Under the pieces are notes generated by a model that saw only the letters and a list, made by a program, of their open reading frames with translations, did no database searches and had not been told where the DNA came from. 64,000 nucleotides of DNA. Origin: Flammeovirga sp. EKP202. GTDB taxonomy: Bacteria > Bacteroidota > Bacteroidia > Cytophagales > Flammeovirgaceae. Where the stretch lies: contig NZ_JACVVP010000013.1 in assembly GCF_014534745.1 (NCBI RefSeq), forward strand, positions 1-64,000, in the 5' to 3' direction. Positions within the stretch are counted from its first letter, which is position 1. Each line of letters opens with the position of its first letter. A program made the translations under genes and the position numbers. Shown here piece after piece: positions 18,541-28,609 of this stretch.

Positions 18541-21500
18541 ATGAAAAATATCTTCTTCTATCTCTTTATTTTGACACTCACTAACTGTTCAAAGCCCCTA
18601 AAGGAACAAGTGAACCATGATAATGGTTTCCATAAATTAGATGGAGCTGACACTGGAATCAATTTTGAAAATAATCTTTCAGAAAGTGATAGTTTGAACT
18701 ATTTCACTTACCCTTATTTATATATGGGAGGAGGCGTAGCCATTTTTGATTGTAACAATGATGGATTGGAAGACCTTTTTTTGACGGCCAATCAAGTAGA
18801 GAATAGGCTTTATTTAAACAAAGGGGAATTAAAATTTGAAGATATTACTTCATCTTCTCAAACAGGTGGGAATATCCAAAAATGGTACAACGGAGTCTCT
18901 ATTATTGACATTAATAATGATGGTTTTCAAGATATTTATGTAAGTGTTTCAGGTTTAGGAGAAGATCGTAAGAACGAGTTATATATCAATAACGGAGACC
19001 TGACTTTTACGGAAAAAGCGGAGCAGTATGGTATAGCAGATAATGGAGATAGCTATCAAGGTTACTTTTTTGATTATGATTTAGATGGAGACCTTGACTT
19101 ATTAGTGATTAATTATCCTCCAACAGATTTTGATAGATCTCCTGGTTACTATCGTTATAAGATGGATAAGCCAAAACTAGAGGAGTCCAATCATTTTTTC
19201 AAAAATGAAAATGGTAAATATGTTGATATCACTGAAGAGTCTGGGTTACTTAATTTTGATTTGACCATCAGTGCAGCCCTTGGAGATTTTAATAATGACG
19301 GTTATATAGACATCTATTTGTCCAATGATTTTGCTTCACCTGATTATTTATTTTTAAATCAAAAAGGCGAAAAGTTTATTGATGTACTGAATCAAAGCGT
19401 CCAACATACTTCTTTTTATAGTATGGGGTCAGATGTAGTGGACATTAATAACGATGGTTACCTTGACCTAATTCAACTTGATATGAGTCCTGCAGATAAC
19501 TATCGTTCTAAAGCTAATATGGCAAGTATGAATATTCCACTGTTTTGGGATATCGTAAAGAAAGGGCTTCATTATCAATATATGCACAATGCACTCCAGT
19601 TGAACGCTGGAATCAAAGAGGATATTCCAATGTTTAGTGAAGTGTCTCATCTTGCCAATATTCATTCCACAGATTGGAGTTGGGCTTCCTTGTCTTTTGA
19701 TTATAATAATGATGGATGGAGTGACTTTTTTATTTCGAATGGTGTTCGTAAAGACATCAATAACAGAGATTTTTTTAATGAAGTTCGAAAGTCATTTGCG
19801 TATAGTTCTCCCCACCAGAAATTTGAGTATACTAAAAATATGCCTTCTGAGGCGATTCAAAACTATTTATATACGAATCTAGGAAATCTTGATTTTGAAA
19901 ACAGCAGTGATGAAGCAGGACTCACAGATTTAACCTTTTCCAATGGAGCAAGTTATGGAGACTTGGACAATGATGGAGATTTGGATTTGGTGATCAATAA
20001 TATTGATAGTCCTACTTTGGTATATGAAAACAAAACCAAGAACCCTTATTTAGAACTAAAACTAAAAAACCATCATGGCATTGGCACCAAGGTGACTTTA
20101 TATCAAAATGGTAAAAAGCAATATAAAGAACATTACTTGGCAAGAGGCTATTTGTCATCTGTTACTTCTACTTTACATTTTGGGTTGCATCAAGAGGAGA
20201 CAATAGATAGTGTTGTGATCGAATGGGAAAAAGGCGTTTTTTCTAAATTGACAGATTTAGCCCCAAATCAACTCTTGTCAGTAGATTACAAATCTATTTC
20301 TCCTTACAACTCCAAAAATAATGTTTCAAAACAATCATTACTTCAAGAGAAAAACGTATCAGAAATAGGGATCAATTACACTCATATTGAAAACAAATTT
20401 GATGATTATTCTAAACAGATTTTACTCCCTCATAAAATGTCTCAATTCGGACCAGCAGCAACAGTTGCTGATTTTAATAATGATGGATTAGACGACATTT
20501 ATATAGGAGGAGCACATGGTCAAAGCTCATCTTTGTTTTTACAAAAAAATAATGGACTTTTTACGGAAATTTCCAATACGATCTTCCAACAACATCAACA
20601 TTTTGAAGATGTTTCTTCCATTGCTTTTGATGTGGATAATGACGGAGATCTAGACCTTTTAGTTTTAAGTGGAGGAAATGAATTTGAAGAAAATTCAGAG
20701 AATTATCTAGATCGTTTATATCTCAATAACGGGCAAGGAGAGTTTGACTATGATGTTAATCTCTTACCAAGCCATAAAATGAGTGGTGGGATTGTAAAGA
20801 CTTATGATTATAACAAAGATGGATATACCGATATTTTAATAGGCAATCGTCATCGACCACATCAGTACCCACTTCCTGCTTCTAGTTTGATTTACAAAAA
20901 TGCAGGCGGAAAATTTATTGATGTTACTCATGAAGTAGCTCCCGATTTAAGAGAAATCGGAATGGTAACGGATGCAGAATGGGTAGATATTAATGAAGAT
21001 GGGTTGGAAGATTTTATAGTGGTAGGAGAATGGATGGAACCAAAGGTTTTTACTCAAAATGCACGTCAACAATTTGAGCTTACAGAAGGATCAATAGTTG
21101 GTTTTGAAGAGATGGCAGGATGGTGGTATTCCATAGAAAAAGTGGATATTGATAATGATGGCGATATGGATTTACTTTTAGGAAATTTGGGCGAAAATTA
21201 TAAATATAAAGCATCAAATGAGCAACCTTTCAAAGTATTCACAAAAGATTTTGATCAATCAGGTTCACAAGATATTGTGTTGTCCTATTCTCAGGATGGA
21301 GATTATTATCCAGTTAGAGGAAAACAATGTTCATCTCAGCAATTACCGGCACTCAAGAAGAAATTTGAGACCTATGATCAATTTGCCAAAAGTGATTTGG
21401 AAGAAATTTATAAAGATTTTGATATCGATAATTCATTAGAATACAAAGCCACTACTTTTGCTTCTATACTAATGAAAAATGAGGGAGGAAAGTTTGTTAA

Positions 21501-21834
21501 ATCCAAGTTGCCGAATTATTGTCAAATATCATCCATTAATGATTATTGTGTGATTGATATTAATAATGACGAAAAACAAGACATCATTTATGCAGGTAAT
21601 ATGCTCAATGCAGAAGTGGAAACGACACGAAATGATGCAAGTTATGGAGGTGTTTTATTAGGGAATTCAGAAGGTACATTAGAGTGTTTATATCCTTATG
21701 AGTCAGGTCTTTTTGCAAATGGTGAAGTAAAGCAAATATTGCCACTGACTATACAAAATGAGTTACATCTTTTGATCATGAGAAACAATAATACTCCGAT
21801 ACTTTATTTAGTGGGAAAGGAAGAAATTATATAG
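18541..21834 (+). CDS. FG-GAP/VCBS and ASPIC/UnbV surface lipoprotein (CRTAC1 family)
   Basis: This ~1097-residue protein begins at the ATG at 18541, giving a lipoprotein signal MKNIFFYLFILTLTNC with the lipid-bearing Cys at 16. An in-frame GTG at 18469 would bury this signal. The chain carries many FG-GAP/VCBS repeats with Ca-binding D-x-D/N-x-D-G loops (IFDCNNDGLEDLF, DLDGDLDLL, DFNNDGLDDIY, DIDNDGDMDLL) forming beta-propellers. An ASPIC/UnbV segment lies near residues 500-580 (YLARGYLSSVTSTLHFGL, IDSVVIEWEKG). Such proteins are common beside SusCD loci and are thought to bind glycans or other proteins at the cell surface. Their function is not established. The next gene follows after 95 bp. 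Confidence 0.85.
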   Translation: MKNIFFYLFILTLTNCSKPLKEQVNHDNGFHKLDGADTGINFENNLSESDSLNYFTYPYLYMGGGVAIFDCNNDGLEDLFLTANQVENRLYLNKGELKFEDITSSSQTGGNIQKWYNGVSIIDINNDGFQDIYVSVSGLGEDRKNELYINNGDLTFTEKAEQYGIADNGDSYQGYFFDYDLDGDLDLLVINYPPTDFDRSPGYYRYKMDKPKLEESNHFFKNENGKYVDITEESGLLNFDLTISAALGDFNNDGYIDIYLSNDFASPDYLFLNQKGEKFIDVLNQSVQHTSFYSMGSDVVDINNDGYLDLIQLDMSPADNYRSKANMASMNIPLFWDIVKKGLHYQYMHNALQLNAGIKEDIPMFSEVSHLANIHSTDWSWASLSFDYNNDGWSDFFISNGVRKDINNRDFFNEVRKSFAYSSPHQKFEYTKNMPSEAIQNYLYTNLGNLDFENSSDEAGLTDLTFSNGASYGDLDNDGDLDLVINNIDSPTLVYENKTKNPYLELKLKNHHGIGTKVTLYQNGKKQYKEHYLARGYLSSVTSTLHFGLHQEETIDSVVIEWEKGVFSKLTDLAPNQLLSVDYKSISPYNSKNNVSKQSLLQEKNVSEIGINYTHIENKFDDYSKQILLPHKMSQFGPAATVADFNNDGLDDIYIGGAHGQSSSLFLQKNNGLFTEISNTIFQQHQHFEDVSSIAFDVDNDGDLDLLVLSGGNEFEENSENYLDRLYLNNGQGEFDYDVNLLPSHKMSGGIVKTYDYNKDGYTDILIGNRHRPHQYPLPASSLIYKNAGGKFIDVTHEVAPDLREIGMVTDAEWVDINEDGLEDFIVVGEWMEPKVFTQNARQQFELTEGSIVGFEEMAGWWYSIEKVDIDNDGDMDLLLGNLGENYKYKASNEQPFKVFTKDFDQSGSQDIVLSYSQDGDYYPVRGKQCSSQQLPALKKKFETYDQFAKSDLEEIYKDFDIDNSLEYKATTFASILMKNEGGKFVKSKLPNYCQISSINDYCVIDINNDEKQDIIYAGNMLNAEVETTRNDASYGGVLLGNSEGTLECLYPYESGLFANGEVKQILPLTIQNELHLLIMRNNNTPILYLVGKEEII

Positions 21835-21929
21835 AAATGTTAATTTAAAGGGTAGGACAACCTAATTGTTCCAAGCAACCATAATTGAAATTAAACTACT
21901 AATTTTAAGAACTCATCATCATTCTACTT

Positions 21930-24011
21930 ATGAAATTCTATTCTATATTAATCTCTTTTTTACTTCTAAGTTGCACTAACCTTCAAGATCAGAAGCATGC
22001 AAGTACGAGCAATGGGCTGATTTATGAAAGTAGCCCTTATCTGTTACAACATGCACACAACCCCGTGAATTGGCAACCTTGGAAAGACAGTGTGTTAGAA
22101 CAAGCGGAACAACAAGATAAACTCTTGATTATTAGTATTGGTTACGCTGCTTGCCATTGGTGTCATGTAATGGAACAAGAGTCGTTCGAAGATTCATTAG
22201 TAGCAGTTAAAATGAACGATTCATATTTCTCAATAAAGGTAGATCGTGAGGAACGACCTGATATTGATCAAGTGTATATGAATGCCGCACAGTTATTAAA
22301 TGGTGAAGGGGGCTGGCCTTTAAATATCATTGCATTGCCGGATGGTAAACCCGTTTTTGCAGGTACTTATTTTCCAAAAGAGAAATGGATAAAAGTAATT
22401 GAATATTTCTCAGAATTGTACGAAAAAGAACCTCAAAGACTAATAACTCAAGCCGAGAAAATCACACAAGGCATTAATGAAATCGAGCAACCGACTTTCA
22501 ATAGTGAAAAGGTAATTTTCAATGATTCTCTATTAGCAGATATTAACACTAGGGTATTGAGCCAGATAGATATTATCAATGGAGGTAAAAAAGGCCAACA
22601 AAAATTCCCAATGCCCTCACTTTTTGAATATTTACTTACCCAAGATTTCTATCAACCAGATTCCAAGCTTGAAACTTTGATGAAGACGACTCTAGAAGCT
22701 ATGGCCATAGGAGGAATTTATGATCACTTGGGAGGAGGATTCTCGAGGTATTCTGTAGATGAAAGATGGGAAGTGCCTCATTTTGAAAAAATGTTGTATG
22801 ACAATGCACAGCTGATTAGTCTTTACAGTCATGCTTATCAGAAATACCATGACCCACTTTATAAAGAGGTTGTCAAAGAAACGATAGCGTTTTGTAATCA
22901 AGAACTAAGAGATGAGAGTGGAGCTTATTATTCTTCGATTGATGCAGATAGTGAAGGAGTAGAGGGGAAATATTATGTATGGTCAGAGCATGAAATTGAT
23001 AGTTTACTTGGTGAGGAAGCCCTATTTTTCAAATCAATGTATGGTATTCATAATGAAGGAAACTTTGAAGGGAAATATGTACTCAACAAAAAAATGACTG
23101 CAGAGGAGGTCGCAGAGCTATATCAAAAAGAGCTTCATCTAGTCAAAAGATCGATTACCATCTCAGAGCAATTGCTAAGAGTACATCGAAATAAACGAGT
23201 AAAACCAAAAGTAGATGATAAGTCACTTACCTCTTGGAATGCTTTAATGATGATAGGATTGTTAGATGCGTATGCTACGCTTGGAGATTCAACCTATTTA
23301 GATGATGCAATTAAAACAGCAAACTATATTCAAAGACATCAAATAAAATCAGAAGGTGAAATACAGAGGAATTTTAAAGATGGAAAATCTTCTATCCATG
23401 GTTTTTTAGATGATTATGCTTTTACTGCGTTAGCTTTTATCAAACTTTATGAAAACACTTTTGATGAGTTCTGGCTTTATAAAGCAAACGCAATTAAAGA
23501 GTATGTCAATTTACATTTCAGGGATAAAAATTCTCAAATGTATTATTACACTTCTGATCAGAATCAAGAATTGATTGTAAGAAAAATGGACTTGTCAGAT
23601 AATGTCATTCCATCCTCAAATTCGGCGATGGCTAATGTACTATTGCTATTAGGTCAATACCTCTATTTAGATGAAGATGTACTTCAAGCCAAACAGATGA
23701 TTGCCAATAGTAAAAACGATTTTAGTGCTTACCCTGCCTTTTACAGTAATTGGCTTAGACTTTATAGTTTGATAGGGCATACTCAATATGAAGTTGCAAT
23801 TGTTGGTCCAAAGGCAGAAGAAAAAAGGGTAGAAATTGCAAAGCATTATTTACCGAATAAGATTTTACTTGGAGGGAAAGATGAAGGATCATTGAAGTTA
23901 TTAAAAGGGAAATCTATGGAAGATAGAACCTATATCTTCATTTGTAAGGATAAATCATGTCGTTTGCCATTAACAAGTACTTTTGAAACTTTAAAACAAT
24001 TGAAATTATAA
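21930..24011 (+). CDS. DUF255/YyaL-family thioredoxin-fold protein, predicted lipoprotein
   Basis: This 693-residue protein has the DUF255 thioredoxin-like domain (SSPYLLQHAHNPVNWQPW, then the Cys pair in AACHWCHVMEQESF, then VDREERPDID and GGWPLN). An (alpha/alpha)6-barrel-like C-terminal region follows (IYDHLGGGFSRYSVDERWEV, HFEKMLYDNAQL, LTSWNALMMIGLLDAY), resembling N-acylglucosamine 2-epimerase/cellobiose epimerase folds. Most relatives are cytoplasmic. This one starts with a lipoprotein signal (ISFLLLSC), so it is probably periplasmic or on the outer membrane. It lies in the PUL between the UnbV lipoprotein and the GH105-like genes. The biochemical role is unknown. Confidence 0.85.
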   Translation: MKFYSILISFLLLSCTNLQDQKHASTSNGLIYESSPYLLQHAHNPVNWQPWKDSVLEQAEQQDKLLIISIGYAACHWCHVMEQESFEDSLVAVKMNDSYFSIKVDREERPDIDQVYMNAAQLLNGEGGWPLNIIALPDGKPVFAGTYFPKEKWIKVIEYFSELYEKEPQRLITQAEKITQGINEIEQPTFNSEKVIFNDSLLADINTRVLSQIDIINGGKKGQQKFPMPSLFEYLLTQDFYQPDSKLETLMKTTLEAMAIGGIYDHLGGGFSRYSVDERWEVPHFEKMLYDNAQLISLYSHAYQKYHDPLYKEVVKETIAFCNQELRDESGAYYSSIDADSEGVEGKYYVWSEHEIDSLLGEEALFFKSMYGIHNEGNFEGKYVLNKKMTAEEVAELYQKELHLVKRSITISEQLLRVHRNKRVKPKVDDKSLTSWNALMMIGLLDAYATLGDSTYLDDAIKTANYIQRHQIKSEGEIQRNFKDGKSSIHGFLDDYAFTALAFIKLYENTFDEFWLYKANAIKEYVNLHFRDKNSQMYYYTSDQNQELIVRKMDLSDNVIPSSNSAMANVLLLLGQYLYLDEDVLQAKQMIANSKNDFSAYPAFYSNWLRLYSLIGHTQYEVAIVGPKAEEKRVEIAKHYLPNKILLGGKDEGSLKLLKGKSMEDRTYIFICKDKSCRLPLTSTFETLKQLKL

Positions 24012-24241
24012 GTTGTAGGACAAAAAGTAAAGTCAAAATAACCTTAGCCTTTCTATTTTTAGTTATGTAGAGTTTTTTAATATTGAATTGCAAAATATAT
24101 ATTCTATTCTTAGCTAAAATAAATTAAGAAGATAATATGGTGAATTAAGTTTGATTTTAAATTCAGATCAAAACTTAAGTAATGACAAATAATACCCCTG
24201 CATTTGAAAGATGTGCCCCTAATTAAGGGTGTTTTTCTCGA

Positions 24242-24249
24242 TAACTTTG
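24242..24249 (+). promoter_or_regulatory. Candidate -7 promoter box
   Basis: TAACTTTG matches the Bacteroidota -7 consensus TAnnTTTG exactly and is identical to the box before susC. It lies 18 bp before the ATG at 24267 of the first GH105-like gene. No good -33 TTG is evident, so the call is tentative. Confidence 0.4.
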
Positions 24250-24266
24250 AGATAAATAATTTTCAA

Positions 24267-25475
24267 ATGACTATGAAATGGAGTAAAATGATTTTTTTAA
24301 AGAACTACATTTATATCACTTTTGCATTTGTGGTAGTTGGACTTGATGCTTATTCACAAGATAAAACTGATGAAAATACGAACCTTTTTAGAATAGCAAA
24401 TGATGTGGTAGAACAGACTACTTTAACGCTACCATTAAGTGACTCAAATCCTCAACCAAGCCGTTACAATGCATGGATGTATCAAAATTATATGCTTATT
24501 GAAGCTATGGATGCACTCTATGAAGCAACAAAAAATGAGAAGTATAAAGAGTATGCCAATTTAAATATCGACTATTTTGCCACTTACCAAGCATCCTTCG
24601 GTGATGTGATGACCAATACACCGTCAGGTAAACAAAAATGGTATTCACAACCCACTGAAATGTGGCAGTGTGGAATGATTGCCAAATATCCAGAACGTCA
24701 AATTGATAAACCTAATCAAGAATTTGAAAGAGGAATGGAAATATTTGATTCACTGCTTAATAATGTTCCAAGTTTTGATGATGGTACACTAGTGAGAGTG
24801 AAAAAACCAAATCTAGGTTTAGGTTTACAAATTGATGATTTATACATGATTGCTCCTTATTGGTGTAGAAAGGCAGTACTAACGAATAAGGTTGAATGGT
24901 TAGATCGTGCCATAGAAGAGTCATTGCATTATTATGATTATTTATGGAATGAAGAATCTGAATTGATGAAATGCCTTTGGTTGCAAAATACGGGTTCAGT
25001 TTACGGTCACTACTGGGGCCGAGGTAATGGCTGGTATATTCTGGCGATTACAGATTTATTAGAATTCATACCTGAAGACCACCCTAAAAAGGCATTAATA
25101 ATGGCAGACTATACCCATTTTATGAAAGGAATTATAAAATACCAAGATAAGGATGGGTTATGGCATCAATTACTGGATCATCCTGAAAGCTTTTCTGAAT
25201 CTTCTTGTTCAGGCATGTTTACCTACTGTATTTTAAAAGGTGTGAATGAAGGTTGGCTTGATCCTGAATTTATGCAATATGGAATAAAAGGATGGCAAGG
25301 ATTACAGTCTAAAGTAAATTCAGATTTCCAAATTACTGATGTTTGTCCTCCAACAGGTATGAGTGACGATGTCGATTATTACCTTAAACGAGAGCGTATT
25401 GTACATGATCAACATGCTATAGGTCCTTATATATTAGCAGGGGCAGAATATTTAAAGGCTACAAAACATCAGTAG
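24267..25475 (+). CDS. GH105-like unsaturated uronyl hydrolase, copy 1
   Basis: This ~402-residue protein belongs to the GH88/GH105 (alpha/alpha)6-barrel group, which removes a 4,5-unsaturated uronic acid from oligosaccharides made by polysaccharide lyases. Signatures are RYNAWMYQNYMLIEAMDALY, GLGLQIDDLYMIAPYW with the likely catalytic Asp, YWGRGNGWYILAITDL and DGLWHQLLDHPESF. I used the ATG at 24267, giving a signal peptide ending DAYSQ; a TTG at 24204 is less likely. The enzyme is probably periplasmic. The next gene, 55 bp on, is a close paralog, so a recent tandem duplication is likely. Confidence 0.85.
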   Translation: MTMKWSKMIFLKNYIYITFAFVVVGLDAYSQDKTDENTNLFRIANDVVEQTTLTLPLSDSNPQPSRYNAWMYQNYMLIEAMDALYEATKNEKYKEYANLNIDYFATYQASFGDVMTNTPSGKQKWYSQPTEMWQCGMIAKYPERQIDKPNQEFERGMEIFDSLLNNVPSFDDGTLVRVKKPNLGLGLQIDDLYMIAPYWCRKAVLTNKVEWLDRAIEESLHYYDYLWNEESELMKCLWLQNTGSVYGHYWGRGNGWYILAITDLLEFIPEDHPKKALIMADYTHFMKGIIKYQDKDGLWHQLLDHPESFSESSCSGMFTYCILKGVNEGWLDPEFMQYGIKGWQGLQSKVNSDFQITDVCPPTGMSDDVDYYLKRERIVHDQHAIGPYILAGAEYLKATKHQ

Positions 25476-25530
25476 AAATAAAAAGTAGATTGAAAACAAG
25501 TTTTCTTGATCATCACCAAAATATAAAAAA

Positions 25531-26715
25531 ATGGACTTCCGTAAATTTATGAGTGGCATTTTTGCCATGTTCATTATAGTTGGTATTTTTTCTTTTACAA
25601 AAAGAGCGTTCAATGAGAATACTATTCTTTTTAAAATTGCAAATGATGTTATAAAACATACTGCTTTAGAGGAACCAAAGAGTACAAGCACCGCAAAGCT
25701 GAGCCGTTATAATGCATGGATGTATCAAAACTTTCTTTTGATGGAAGGTATGGATGCACTTTATGAAGTGACCAAAAAGAAAAAGTATAAAGAATACTCT
25801 AATCAAAACATAGATTTTTTTGCTAATTATCAGGCTAAATTTGGAGATGTAATGACCAATACTCCTTCAGGCAAGAATAAATGGTATTCACAACCCACTG
25901 AGATGTGGCAATGTGGTATGATTGCCAAATATGCCGAACGCCAATTGGACAATCCAAATCCTGAGTTTGAGAAAGGGATGACAACTTTTGATAATCTACT
26001 GAGTAATGCTCCAAGTTTCAAAGACGGTACATTGGTCAGAAAAAAAGACCGTAACCTTGGACTAGGATTACAGATTGATGATCTGTACATGATTACACCT
26101 TATTGGTGTCGAAAAGCAAAACTTACAGGAGATGATATATGGCTAAACCGTGCTATTGACGAATCATTGCATTACCATGACTATTTGTGGAATAACGAAA
26201 CCCAACTAATGAAATGTCTTTGGTTACAAGACAGAGGAGGTACTTATGGTCATTACTGGGGACGTGGAAACGGCTGGTACATTATGGCATTGACAGATTT
26301 AATAGAATTTATTCCTATTGATCATCCTAAGAGAAAATTAATATTGGAGAATTACACAAGCTTTATCAAAGGAATTATTAAATACCAAGATGAAGATGGT
26401 TTATGGCATCAGTTATTAGATCATCCAGATAGTTTTTCTGAGTCTTCATGTTCAGGCATGTTTACGTATTGTATTTTAAAAGGTGTGAATGAAGGGTGGC
26501 TTGATCTTGAATTAAAAAGTTATGGAATAAATGGTTGGAAAGGGTTATTGACTAAAGTGAATTCTGATTTCCAAATTACAGATGTTTGTCCTCCTACTGA
26601 TATGAGCGAAGATGTAGACTATTATTTAAAACGTGAACATGTTTTACATGATCAACATGCTATTGGTCCTTTTATATTGGCAGGTGCAGCGTATTTAAAA
26701 GCTATTGATCTGTAA
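25531..26715 (+). CDS. GH105-like unsaturated uronyl hydrolase, copy 2
   Basis: This 394-residue protein is very similar to the preceding gene product, roughly three residues in four by eye over the barrel. It keeps the same signatures (RYNAWMYQNFLLMEGMDALY, LGLQIDDLYMITPYW, YWGRGNGWYIMALTDL, DGLWHQLLDHPDSF). The N-terminal signal/anchor (MSGIFAMFIIVGIFSFTKRA) is different from copy 1, so the two may sit in different places or be processed differently. A strong terminator follows. Keeping both copies could mean different linkages or substituents on the unsaturated sugar. Confidence 0.85.
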   Translation: MDFRKFMSGIFAMFIIVGIFSFTKRAFNENTILFKIANDVIKHTALEEPKSTSTAKLSRYNAWMYQNFLLMEGMDALYEVTKKKKYKEYSNQNIDFFANYQAKFGDVMTNTPSGKNKWYSQPTEMWQCGMIAKYAERQLDNPNPEFEKGMTTFDNLLSNAPSFKDGTLVRKKDRNLGLGLQIDDLYMITPYWCRKAKLTGDDIWLNRAIDESLHYHDYLWNNETQLMKCLWLQDRGGTYGHYWGRGNGWYIMALTDLIEFIPIDHPKRKLILENYTSFIKGIIKYQDEDGLWHQLLDHPDSFSESSCSGMFTYCILKGVNEGWLDLELKSYGINGWKGLLTKVNSDFQITDVCPPTDMSEDVDYYLKREHVLHDQHAIGPFILAGAAYLKAIDL

Positions 26716-26771
26716 TTTTTCATTCATATTAATATATATAGTTGACTAACGACTCAGCTTCGTTTTGAATT

Positions 26772-26809
26772 TCCCTGAAAAATGTAATTAATGTTTTCAG
26801 GGATTTTTT
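26772..26809 (+). terminator. Intrinsic terminator after GH105-like pair
   Basis: The arms TCCCTGAAAA (26772-26781) and TTTTCAGGGA (26794-26803) are perfectly complementary and are followed by a run of T. It lies about 55 bp after the second GH105-like stop codon. Confidence 0.88.
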
Positions 26810-27061
26810 ATGTGCAACAATACTTTGATATACGTAATAAAACTACCCCAAATATTTTTCGATGGAATTATTAAATTGCTATATTAGCAATATAGTTAAT
26901 TTCGTCCATGATGAATGAGTGTGACTTCTTACTATTTGTGACTTTATTATTTTGTGTGTAAGTATCAGTTATTTGTAATTGAGCAAAAAAGTAGAGCACT
27001 TTTGTGATCATGATAATACAAGATTATGCTATAATGTTTTAAAAACTATAGAACTATTGAA
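26810..27061 (+). promoter_or_regulatory. Leader region of the PUL sulfatase
   Basis: This region follows the terminator and must hold the sulfatase promoter. It contains a perfect inverted repeat, ATTGCTA-TAT-TAGCAAT (26875-26891), which could be an operator. No exact TAnnTTTG box was found. Confidence 0.35.
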
Positions 27062-28609
27062 ATGAAAAAATATCAACTGATAATTTTTATGATTTTGGGC
27101 ACATTACTTTTAACCTCCGCCCGATTTACAAATGGAAAAGAAAAGAAGCCTAATGTAATTATTATTTATACGGATCAACAGCGATATAATACTATTCAAG
27201 CATTAGGAAATCAGTTCATCAAAACACCAAATTTAAACAAGTTGATGCAGGACGGAATTGCTTTTAAAAATTCATTCGTCACCGCACCCGTTTGTACTTC
27301 GTCGAGAAGCAGTTTGCATTCTGGAATGTATGTATCAAGTCATAAAACTTATTCTAATCATCACGGTGGAGGAAGACCTCAAACAAATTTGCCATTAGAA
27401 TTAAAGAAAAATGGGTATCAAACTGCTGTCATTGGTAAAAATCATTCCTTCTTGAACAAACAGGATATTGATGTATTTATTCATACACCACGCTTCAAAT
27501 CAAAACCGGAAGACAAGCGTTCGGCAATTAAAGCTATGCCATGGGAAGTAGAGGAGGACCCGATGTTTAAGTTAACAGATAGTGCCATCAATTTATTAAA
27601 AGAGAATGATGATCCTCAATTCATTTGGTTGTCTTATCTGTATCCACATTCTCCATTTATGTTACCAGAACCTTATTTTTCAATGTATGATACTATTGAT
27701 ATTCCAAAACCAGTAGTGGAAGCCAATGGGTTGAAAGAGGCCAATAAACCTTTCAGACAGCAAATTCATCAGAAAAATAATGATTTACTTTTACCATATG
27801 ACTTGAAAACAACAATGCGGATGAAGCGTAATTATTATGGTATGATCTCAATGATTGATGCTGAAATAGGTCGTTTAATCTCTTTTTTGAAGAAAGAGAA
27901 TTTATATGATAATACCATCATCATTTTTACTTCTGATCATGGTGATTATATGGGTGATCATGGATTATACACAAAAAGCCCTGCAATGTATGACTGTCTC
28001 GTTAGAGTACCATTGATTATCACTTATCCCCAAAAAGTTGGCGGAAATATCATTTCATCAGAATTGATTTCAAACATTGATCTTATGCCCACAATTTTAG
28101 ACTTTGTGGATATAGATATTCCATCACAAGTGGAAGGTATAAGCTTTGTAGATTATTTAACCGATGGGAGTGAGAAGCATTTAAGAAAAAATGTAATTGC
28201 TGAATATGGCCTTCCCGGTAATAGTATTCATTCATTTGAAGAATTAGAAGCACAAGTACCGAGTTTTCCTGAAAGACCATTCCAATTCTCCAAAGGAGTT
28301 CCATGGGAAGCTAATCCAGTTGCTTTAGCAGGGCGTTTTCGTATGCTAAGAACAGAAAATTGGAAACTTGTTTATGATAATGACAAGAATTCAGAATTAT
28401 ATGATTTAGAAAACGACCCTAATGAACTTCATAATTTATATTTTGATGAGAGTTATTCAAGGATTAAAAATAGGCTTATCAAAGCGTTGAAAAAAGAAAT
28501 GAAAAAGTATAACCTTGATCAATCAGATGCTCTACCAATTTCAACGGAGAATATTGAGAGGTATAATGAGTACATTAGTAAAGATTTGAATGTGATGAAA
28601 ATGTATTAA
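27062..28609 (+). CDS. Family S1 sulfatase with an unusual maturation motif
   Basis: This 515-residue protein hydrolyses sulfate esters. It starts with a signal peptide (MKKYQLIIFMILGTLLLTSA). The metal site shows NVIIIYTDQQR and ITIDs later as FTSDHGDYMGDHGLYTKS. The formylglycine position is in PVCTSSRSSLHSG: Cys-Thr-Ser-Ser-Arg instead of the usual Cys-x-Pro/Ala-x-Arg. The Cys and Arg are kept, so it may still be matured, but the Ser at the third position is uncommon. VENWKLVYDNDKNSELYDLE-like C-terminal features are normal. As the last PUL gene it should remove sulfate from the oligosaccharides before or after GH105-like cleavage. Confidence 0.88.
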   Translation: MKKYQLIIFMILGTLLLTSARFTNGKEKKPNVIIIYTDQQRYNTIQALGNQFIKTPNLNKLMQDGIAFKNSFVTAPVCTSSRSSLHSGMYVSSHKTYSNHHGGGRPQTNLPLELKKNGYQTAVIGKNHSFLNKQDIDVFIHTPRFKSKPEDKRSAIKAMPWEVEEDPMFKLTDSAINLLKENDDPQFIWLSYLYPHSPFMLPEPYFSMYDTIDIPKPVVEANGLKEANKPFRQQIHQKNNDLLLPYDLKTTMRMKRNYYGMISMIDAEIGRLISFLKKENLYDNTIIIFTSDHGDYMGDHGLYTKSPAMYDCLVRVPLIITYPQKVGGNIISSELISNIDLMPTILDFVDIDIPSQVEGISFVDYLTDGSEKHLRKNVIAEYGLPGNSIHSFEELEAQVPSFPERPFQFSKGVPWEANPVALAGRFRMLRTENWKLVYDNDKNSELYDLENDPNELHNLYFDESYSRIKNRLIKALKKEMKKYNLDQSDALPISTENIERYNEYISKDLNVMKMY

